Source: Liminaster sp045576355
Lineage (GTDB): Bacteria > Bacteroidota > Bacteroidia > Bacteroidales > UBA3663
NCBI GenBank assembly: GCA_045576355.1
Contig: JAZNGG010000035.1
Coordinates: forward strand, 1 to 50,476
Direction of reading: 5' to 3'
Length of the DNA stretch: 50,476 bases
Positions 43,986 through 50,476 of this stretch are shown here, piece after piece. The notes beneath the pieces were generated by a model. It was not told where the DNA came from and did no database searches. It saw nothing but the letters and a program-made list of their open reading frames with translations. Numbering within the stretch: position 1 is the first letter of the stretch; every line of letters begins with the position of its first letter. The translations under genes and the position numbers were made by a program.

Positions 43986-46900
43986 TTAGAAGTTAAGAGT
44001 GAGACCTACCGCGAAACGACGGCTTCGAGGTGTAGAAGAGTTATCCTTGGCAATCTCCGAAATTTCGTCCGGCAAAGAGACCTCCGGATCCTGTCCCTTA
44101 TAGTCAGTAATCGTGAAGAGGTCATAAGCAGTCACAAAGAAATTCAAACCGGAGGCATGGAACTTCTGACAAACATCCTTCGGCACACGATAGGTGAGTG
44201 AAAGGGTCTTCAAACGAAGGAATGAACAATCCTCCACGAAGCGGTCTGAACCCAGGTAGTTATAACCATAGCTATACAACGCACGAGGAATATCGGTCTG
44301 GTCTCCTTCATTGCGCCAACGACGGAGAACGGACTTGGACTGATTGTCTGTGTTATACATACTCTCAGTATCCATACGTGCCTGATTGACAATCTTCTGA
44401 CCTAAACGATAATGGAAGAAGATAGTCAATGCCCAATCCTTATAATTGATATTGGCACCACCACCACCGGTCAAGCGGGGACTACTATTTCCGATATAAA
44501 CAATGTCATTCTTATCGATTTTACCATCGAAGTTGATGTCTTCATACTTGGCATCACCCGGATAACACTGAATCGATCCATTCTTCATGATGATCGGTTT
44601 TCCTTCCAAATCGCGCATGATATTTCCTTCCGGATCACGTGCATAGGTATCCTCTATGTTCTGGTAAACGCCATTAGAGCGATATCCAAAGAATGATCCG
44701 ATTGGAGTACCAACCATGAACTTCTGCGCATATTGACCATTCTTAAACGAGTAACTCTCCTCCGAAAGGTTGCTGGGCAACTCCTCGATCTTGTTCTCAT
44801 TCTGGTTGATGTTGAAGTTCACAGCTACAAGCCAATCCTTGTTCTTAAACAATTCGTAATCGATACGATACTCCCAACCCTTATTAGAGAGTTTACCGGA
44901 GTTAGTGTAAGCGATGGTAGCAAAAGATGTTACGTTAGAGACCTTCATGTTTTTCTGCAATAAGTCAGAAACCGTCTTATCATAATAGTCGAAAGTCATC
45001 TTCACTTTATTATTCCAGAATCCGAGATCAACACCCAAGTCATACTCCTCGGCAGTCTGCCATTTGAGTTTATTAAGCTGTACGGTATTGGGAACGACCG
45101 GAGTACCGGTGATGTATTGCGTATTAAGCGCTGTATATGTACCGACATAAGGAGAAGTTCCGCTCGGAGCAGAACCAGACTGTCCCCAGCTTGCGCGTAG
45201 TTTGGCTTGTGTCAACCACTCTGAAGTAGCATCCGCGATCGGCTCAATGTCCTGCAAGTTCAAAGCGACACCATAAGACTGGAAGAGACCCCAACGATTC
45301 TCTTTACCGAGTGCAGAGTTACCTTCATAGTTATAGGTAGCATTGAGGGAGAGCCACTGATTATAGGTATAGTTCAAGTTTCCTAACAATGCTAAAGTAC
45401 GTGCATCAGAGTAACCGGAAGCAGTTGATTCGCTAAAAATTGTTCCTCCGGTAGTCGGATCGGAAATCTCCTGACCGGCTACATTATAGACTTTCGTAGC
45501 ATAAGACGAACCGGAAGATTGAGAAGTACGCCATACGGCTGTGGCTACTACGGTGTGTTTGTCTGCCCAAGTATTATTGAAAAGTAACTTGGTCTCAGAC
45601 TGTAAAGAGAAGTTATTGGAGTAACCATCATATGCCAAATTGGAGTTCGTATTATCAATGGTGACACCGGTTGCCTCCTGCGGAAGGAACTGGCGCGTCT
45701 TCACTGTCTTGAACTTCATAGAGACATAACCTTCATAAGAGAGCATCGGTGCGCCATTCTCCTGCATCAAGATGCGATAACGAGGACGGATGGTGATCTT
45801 CTCTTCCTTAGTGTTTGTATTGTTGTAACTCTCATTGACCATAGCGATCGGATGGAAATTCCTCTTTTTTCCGTCAAAGGCCCCTTGGAACTCGTTTTCA
45901 TCTTGATAAGTGAAATAGACATCTGTCGGACGACCGGTCTCATTATCTATATAATAAGGTGACTTATTGGGCATCTTCAACATTGCCTCCGTACGGACAA
46001 CCTCACTCTTGAGATAAGCCTGATCGTTTTCTGTATCAGAATAGGTAAACTCTGCACGCACATCAAAACGATCGGAGAAGTTGTAACCAATATTTAATGT
46101 AGAAGTAAGACGTGTCATACCATACCCCTTAGTGGTACCATCCTCAGAGGTGTAACCCAAAGAGAAACGATATGTTGCCTTCTCTCCACCACCGGTCATA
46201 GAGAAGTTATTATCTGTCGTAAAGGCATTTCTCACAATACCTCCTAACCAATCGGTATTAGTGTTATACTCATCGAAATAACTCCAGTCCGGCTGATATC
46301 CGATGGCATAACTCTTTTCGGAGAATAGCATATCGAGCAACTCACCACTGCTGTTGAGACCTCGCGCATTGGCTGTATTCCAGATGGCATCCTGCATATA
46401 AGCGGTGTATTCATCACCTGAAAGCATCGGAATGGCATCCGGTTCGATTTTAAGAGTAGCTTTAGAGGAGAATGTAAAACGGGGTTTACCCTTACTACCT
46501 TTCTTGGTTGTGATCATCAAGACACCATTAGCACCTTTAGTACCATAGATAGCTGTAGAAGCTGCATCCTTGAGAACCTCAATACTCTCGATGTCATTAG
46601 GGTTCAAAGAGAGCATATCTGCAAAGTCATCAGTATTGGCTGTTGCAAAGTCAAACGTGTCATCGATATCGGTGTTATATGGGACACCATCGATCACGAT
46701 AAGCGGGTCAGCCGAACCGGTCAATGTGGCAGTACCACGAATACGGATAGAACCTTTGGCACCGGGGTCACCACCAGCTAAGATATCCACACCACCGAGT
46801 TGTCCCTGAATCGCCTCCTCAATAGAAGAGACCGGGAGAGACTCCATCACAGCATCCATCTTAATGGCCTGACTGGCTCCGGTAAAAGCCTTGGCAGAGA

Positions 46901-47285
46901 CACCCATCTCTGAACGATTGACACGTTCGGTCGCTACTACGACCTCTTTCAATTGCTGACTGTCCTCTTTCATGATGACGTCCTGCACCTTCTGACCGGT
47001 GTAGGGGATGCGCTGAGGTGTCATACCGATAAACGAATAGACCAAAGTCAGATTCTTTCCGGCAGGCATCTTCACAGAGTAGTTACCATTCATGTCTGTA
47101 ATACCTCCGGTGAGTGTACGATTCTGATCATTGACCACAGTGATATTCACACCGGTCATCGGCTCCTTATCAGCACCAAACATTTCATACACAGTACCGG
47201 TTATGACAGACTGCGCATAAGCCGTAGCAGACAAAGTCACTGCCACGAGCATGAGACTGATTTTTCTCAATATAAGGTTTCTCAT
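43986..47285 (-). CDS. SusC/RagA-family TonB-dependent transporter (pair 1)
   Basis: The product has 1099 residues with a signal peptide ending ATAYAQ. A carboxypeptidase-regulatory-like domain (about 27-110, VITGTVYEMFGADKEPMTGVNITVV) is followed by LKEVVVATERVNRSEMG and a plug with GSIRIRGTATLTGSADPLIVIDGVPYN and ESIEVLKDAASTAIYGTKGANGVLMITTKKG, the hallmark SusC string. The barrel ends SRRFAVGLTLNF. Full length and typical of the family. It is the second gene of the operon, 17 bp after the FAS1 gene upstream, and paired with SusD-1. The transported substrate cannot be read from sequence. Confidence 0.97.
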   Translation of the reverse strand: MRNLILRKISLMLVAVTLSATAYAQSVITGTVYEMFGADKEPMTGVNITVVNDQNRTLTGGITDMNGNYSVKMPAGKNLTLVYSFIGMTPQRIPYTGQKVQDVIMKEDSQQLKEVVVATERVNRSEMGVSAKAFTGASQAIKMDAVMESLPVSSIEEAIQGQLGGVDILAGGDPGAKGSIRIRGTATLTGSADPLIVIDGVPYNTDIDDTFDFATANTDDFADMLSLNPNDIESIEVLKDAASTAIYGTKGANGVLMITTKKGSKGKPRFTFSSKATLKIEPDAIPMLSGDEYTAYMQDAIWNTANARGLNSSGELLDMLFSEKSYAIGYQPDWSYFDEYNTNTDWLGGIVRNAFTTDNNFSMTGGGEKATYRFSLGYTSEDGTTKGYGMTRLTSTLNIGYNFSDRFDVRAEFTYSDTENDQAYLKSEVVRTEAMLKMPNKSPYYIDNETGRPTDVYFTYQDENEFQGAFDGKKRNFHPIAMVNESYNNTNTKEEKITIRPRYRILMQENGAPMLSYEGYVSMKFKTVKTRQFLPQEATGVTIDNTNSNLAYDGYSNNFSLQSETKLLFNNTWADKHTVVATAVWRTSQSSGSSYATKVYNVAGQEISDPTTGGTIFSESTASGYSDARTLALLGNLNYTYNQWLSLNATYNYEGNSALGKENRWGLFQSYGVALNLQDIEPIADATSEWLTQAKLRASWGQSGSAPSGTSPYVGTYTALNTQYITGTPVVPNTVQLNKLKWQTAEEYDLGVDLGFWNNKVKMTFDYYDKTVSDLLQKNMKVSNVTSFATIAYTNSGKLSNKGWEYRIDYELFKNKDWLVAVNFNINQNENKIEELPSNLSEESYSFKNGQYAQKFMVGTPIGSFFGYRSNGVYQNIEDTYARDPEGNIMRDLEGKPIIMKNGSIQCYPGDAKYEDINFDGKIDKNDIVYIGNSSPRLTGGGGANINYKDWALTIFFHYRLGQKIVNQARMDTESMYNTDNQSKSVLRRWRNEGDQTDIPRALYSYGYNYLGSDRFVEDCSFLRLKTLSLTYRVPKDVCQKFHASGLNFFVTAYDLFTITDYKGQDPEVSLPDEISEIAKDNSSTPRSRRFAVGLTLNF

Positions 47286-47302
47286 ATTACTTAGATTCTG
47301 AT

Positions 47303-49780
47303 TTAGTTAGACGCTGACTTAGGCCATTTATCTTCAAAAATATCATTGATAAAATGAACACAACCGTCGTTGAAGACGAAAGGCAGATAATCATATCCGT
47401 CATAGAAGTCCACCTCATGATCCATACCGGCAGCCTTGGCAGTTAGTTTGCCACCACGATCATATATATATAAGAGTGCACTGGCAGCCGGTGTCACGGT
47501 CATATCGGCAATACTCGGGATACCTCCATCTCTCTCTGTATCCTCTCCCCATCCGGGATAAGGATAGTTAGCACAAGGAGCAGTGCTCTCCGGGAGGAAG
47601 TATTCAAACAAATAGTGTTGCAAATCAGAAAGGTGCTCTTGATCGACCACACAAAGATCCCAGAATGCTGCATCGTCTGCAGTCGTACCGGCAGGGACAG
47701 AGATATAGGGGAAACGACCCTCAACGATGGCACACTTAATAGCATCGGTCGTCGGCACCAACATCATACAGGACTCGACCTGATAGTTCATCGTCATAGC
47801 CTGCGGATCGATCATATCAGCCATCTTTAGCACTTTGATAAATCCTTGGAAAAGAGTTCCCTCGTCATTGATGTGGGCATAAGCCATCGGAATAAAGTTG
47901 GCATAAACGGCATTCTCATTAGACCCTTCCAAAAGGAACGTACCATTTTTAGTGTCATACTCATAACAATGGCCATTACTCCAAGATGCACCACGGAATA
48001 GCAATTCCTGTACATCTGTATAAACCGAATCTTTTTGCATGCCCGTATGGCCGGAGTACTCTATCAGATTGTTATACTTGAAACAGTTGGTAATCTTTCC
48101 ATCCTTGACATACCAATAGACCTTACCATTGGTAGAGAGCGTACGATACACCTTCACGCCGGAAGTTGACAACGGCTCTGCTGCCCCATCAAGACTTACG
48201 ACATGAGCATTGACAAAGTTAGACTGAGTGGCAGATCCCAAGTTGGATGACTTAGAAACATTACCTACCACACCGCTCTTCAGTTTATCCTCATCGGGAT
48301 TATACCAGATGCCATTGGCCTCAAACTGTGCATTGGATGGATAAAGAGCGATAAAGTTCACCGCATCCGAACAAAGCGTAGAGTTCATTCCCGATGCAGT
48401 CAGCATCTTAAGGAAGATGCTGTAACTCTTATATTTATAAGCCGGACCGGTCACCGAACCAAATACGGCAGGAGGAGTCAAGACACTCTGACCATAGAGG
48501 ACACCATTGACACACATTTTACGATTGTCTGCCGGCACAGCATCCACATCAAAAATAATCTTAGATTTAGTAAAGACATTTTCCACCTCTCCATTGGTTA
48601 TCTCCTCCGGGAAGACAATCGAAGAAGCATAGATACTGTTGGAAAGAAGATAACCGAGGGCATCCGCAGAGACAGAATCATAACATACGGCGGTCGGATA
48701 TCCGGTCCCTTCATCTCCCCAATAAGATCTGTAAAACTCATCAAAAGCCTCGTTGGTGGGGGCAAAGATGGAGTATGCCACAGAGGAGAGTGTTGCCATG
48801 TCCGAATAATGAGACACAGGCCACTCGCTGGCAATATTGGCTATCGGGAATTTACCGGACTCGTAAAGACGCTGATAATAAGTTTTGCTACCTCCACCAT
48901 AAAGATTGGTCAACTCCTCGTCCATCTTATAGTAGGCATATGCATCATACATCGCCAAATACTGAGAATAATTGGGATTATTCTTCAATTCCGTATGGAT
49001 GGTCTCCAAAGGTTTGATAACACGATCCACACGATAGATATAACCATTTTTAGCAATTACCTCATACTCTGTCACATTAGCATTAGCGACATTAAATCCG
49101 TTATCACCGGACCATCCGGTCTCGGGGAAGAAATACTCATAATTATATTGAGCATCGATCAACTTAGTCTCAAACATACGATGAGAAAACACCGGGATGA
49201 AGCGCTCCAAGTGATAGACATCTACAGTCACACCGGTAGTGTCAAAAATCTCTCCTGTACCTTTCTCCTCATCTGTTATCTGATAAAGGCGCTCCGGCTG
49301 CACTTGATCGGCAGCCTCCTGGCTACGGGTACGGAACTTATAATACAATCCGGCATTGACATCTTTCTCGTCGTCAGTAGCACCATCGCCCTCAAGCGGA
49401 CGGAAGTTGACAAGCATATCCTTGTCAAAGGAGTAATAGAGCAAATGAAAACCAATGAGTTTTTTCACCTCCTTGACATCCACCTCCTCAATGTTTTCTG
49501 TTCCGTAATTCTCCTGCAAATAGGCTCTCATTGCCTCATCATCCGGAGCCATTACAGTCAAAATGCTACGACCTTTGATCAGAGCGGTATAATCGCACAT
49601 TTCGACACCTTTAAGGAAGATGTCGTAATTGCCGTCGTTCTGAAGAATCTCGTAAATACTACCCTTAAGCCAATTGGGTTCCTCATAATACTCCTTCATG
49701 TCATCCTGACACGAGGCGAATCTCAATGAAATGCAAAAGGCGCTGACATAAATTTTGATCCTTTTAAACATTAGTTTCAT
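47303..49780 (-). CDS. Multi-domain fasciclin (FAS1) lipoprotein, first gene of the operon
   Basis: I start at the ATG at 49780 (825 residues); the Met at 49771 is equally possible, while the frame back to 49831 overlaps the untranslated leader. Lipobox FASC (Cys24), then QDDMKEYYEE. Several FAS1 units: GSIYEILQNDGNYDIFLKGVEMCDYTALIKG with TVMAPDDEAMRAYLQ; a second near SSVAYSIFAPTNEAFDEFY; a third near YKSYSIFLKMLTASGMNSTLC with FIALYPSNAQFEANG; and a fourth near FIKVLKMADMIDPQ with MLVPTTDAIKCA. The family is named for cell-adhesion domains; here probable surface ligand capture next to SusC. Being first in the operon and preceded by a good promoter it would be made in high amounts. Confidence 0.88.
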   Translation of the reverse strand: MKLMFKRIKIYVSAFCISLRFASCQDDMKEYYEEPNWLKGSIYEILQNDGNYDIFLKGVEMCDYTALIKGRSILTVMAPDDEAMRAYLQENYGTENIEEVDVKEVKKLIGFHLLYYSFDKDMLVNFRPLEGDGATDDEKDVNAGLYYKFRTRSQEAADQVQPERLYQITDEEKGTGEIFDTTGVTVDVYHLERFIPVFSHRMFETKLIDAQYNYEYFFPETGWSGDNGFNVANANVTEYEVIAKNGYIYRVDRVIKPLETIHTELKNNPNYSQYLAMYDAYAYYKMDEELTNLYGGGSKTYYQRLYESGKFPIANIASEWPVSHYSDMATLSSVAYSIFAPTNEAFDEFYRSYWGDEGTGYPTAVCYDSVSADALGYLLSNSIYASSIVFPEEITNGEVENVFTKSKIIFDVDAVPADNRKMCVNGVLYGQSVLTPPAVFGSVTGPAYKYKSYSIFLKMLTASGMNSTLCSDAVNFIALYPSNAQFEANGIWYNPDEDKLKSGVVGNVSKSSNLGSATQSNFVNAHVVSLDGAAEPLSTSGVKVYRTLSTNGKVYWYVKDGKITNCFKYNNLIEYSGHTGMQKDSVYTDVQELLFRGASWSNGHCYEYDTKNGTFLLEGSNENAVYANFIPMAYAHINDEGTLFQGFIKVLKMADMIDPQAMTMNYQVESCMMLVPTTDAIKCAIVEGRFPYISVPAGTTADDAAFWDLCVVDQEHLSDLQHYLFEYFLPESTAPCANYPYPGWGEDTERDGGIPSIADMTVTPAASALLYIYDRGGKLTAKAAGMDHEVDFYDGYDYLPFVFNDGCVHFINDIFEDKWPKSASN

Positions 49781-49852
49781 GATATGATTAAATATATTTA
49801 ATTGCTTTTCGTAGTGATGAATCAAACGCAAAAGTGCAAAATATCACAACTG

Positions 49853-49884
49853 CAAAGTAACTATTTTTATCGCAAAATAACAAA
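49853..49884 (-). promoter_or_regulatory. Promoter of the SusCD/fasciclin operon
   Basis: On the minus strand TTTG (49881-49884), 20 bp, TTACTTTG (49853-49860), one mismatch to TAnnTTTG, followed by C. The transcript would cover all eight genes down to the terminator at 31046-31077. From 49885 to 50174 the sequence is AT-rich with no supported gene. Confidence 0.55.
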
Positions 49885-50174
49885 TCTATAATTTAATTTA
49901 ACTGCGTTTAAGTAACAAAAAGAGAAATAATCTGTCTGATTACGCATTTTTTCCACCTTTTTAGTTAAAAATTCCCCCTCATCTAAAAGCTAACTCAGCA
50001 ATTACTTCCATTATAGACAAGCATTTTCCAAGAGTTTTTACGAGTCTCTCGAAGACACAATAGAAACCATCGTCAGCACTCGAAGGTCGAAAGAACGTAT
50101 TTTTCAACCACAAGACTATAGTCAAAAGGTCACGCGCTGAGACACATCGGGCATCGAGGTAAAATGTATTATTA

Positions 50175-50351
50175 CTGTCCGGTAAAAATCATGAAGCGTA
50201 TCAAAAACAACATTTCCCCGGTCAGCCGATATGTTTGGTATACATATGAGCCATTTTAGGGGGAAAAGTGCAGGATAAAGCTTAAAATGGGAAATAACAA
50301 CCATATATGATAAGTCTATTCTCATTTATCAATGTGATTTTTACCGGACAG
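50175..50351. mobile_element. 177-bp MITE-like element with 17-bp perfect terminal inverted repeats
   Basis: CTGTCCGGTAAAAATCA (50175-50191) is repeated exactly inverted at 50335-50351. Internal inverted repeats (CCATTTTA/TAAAATGG at about 50250-50290, ATTTCCC/GGGAAAT) make the whole element partly self-complementary. It has no credible coding capacity and no clear target-site duplication. A third partial end, TTTACCGGACAG, is at 50420-50431. Probably a non-autonomous relative of an insertion sequence whose transposase is elsewhere; a large RNA hairpin is the alternative. Confidence 0.55.
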
Positions 50352-50476
50352 CCGTGAATATCCTTTCAAGGGGGGGCTTGTAAAGCAAAAAAATCAGTGA
50401 TTATAGACCCTTACACATGTTTACCGGACAGCAATATTATAATATAGCGAAATGGCTCTCTCTGATGAATAATGAG

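Noticed and set aside
50122..50325. 67-residue minus-strand ORF
   Set aside because: It runs across the inverted-repeat element, has no recognisable protein features and no promoter.

Overview
The window looks like a chromosomal segment of a member of the Bacteroidales, probably a gut-type, plant-polysaccharide-using anaerobe. The evidence is two SusC/SusD pairs, secreted lipoproteins with acidic residues after the lipobox cysteine, Bacteroidetes-type promoters (TTTG, 19-21 bp, TAnnTTTG) without Shine-Dalgarno sites, and the DUF4827-like/glmM and leuA-leuC-leuD-leuA2-leuB gene orders. No finer placement is possible from this sequence. Apart from metK, every recognisable gene lies on the minus strand, so operons read from high to low coordinates.

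Layout from left to right. 1-2780: a secreted beta-helix (DUF4957/pectate-lyase-like) protein cut by the window edge. 3131-6566: a divergent NAD-dependent DNA ligase and a lipoprotein with YD-like repeats. 6741-12968: housekeeping genes, namely an orphan ABC ATPase, a 5'-nucleotidase family lipoprotein, phosphoglucosamine mutase, a DUF4827-like lipoprotein and an NrnA-type DHH phosphoesterase. 13391-18373: a LamG-oligogalacturonate-lyase-like protein and a GH2 enzyme. 18374-19670: 1.3 kb of repeat-rich intergenic DNA. 19671-20966: metK on the plus strand. 21151-23587: a DUF3826-like protein and a pectate lyase. 23896-30593: the leucine operon with its leader. 31134-49884: one long operon of eight genes holding two SusCD pairs, three fasciclin-type lipoproteins and a beta-helix protein. 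49885-50476: non-coding DNA ending in a small inverted-repeat element.

Functionally the window combines pectin breakdown (pectate lyase, oligogalacturonate-lyase-like protein, GH2) with a glycan or ligand uptake operon that carries no recognisable glycoside hydrolase, plus leucine and possibly isoleucine synthesis, SAM synthesis and amino-sugar metabolism.

The most interesting signal is in front of leuA. A promoter is followed by a 15-codon reading frame encoding MTLLNANIIISILLC (four Leu, four Ile), then a GTAGGGG segment just after its stop codon, then an 11-bp terminator hairpin whose loop carries the complementary CCCCTAC. This has all the parts of a ribosome-controlled transcription attenuator. 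The second notable theme is intergenic DNA. Between about 5.3 and 19.6 kb almost every larger gap holds a composite repeat built from degenerate 8-bp units (GGTTGAGG and TTCTAAAC) and small hairpins with changing but matching stems. Several gaps also show 22-bp periodic repeats.
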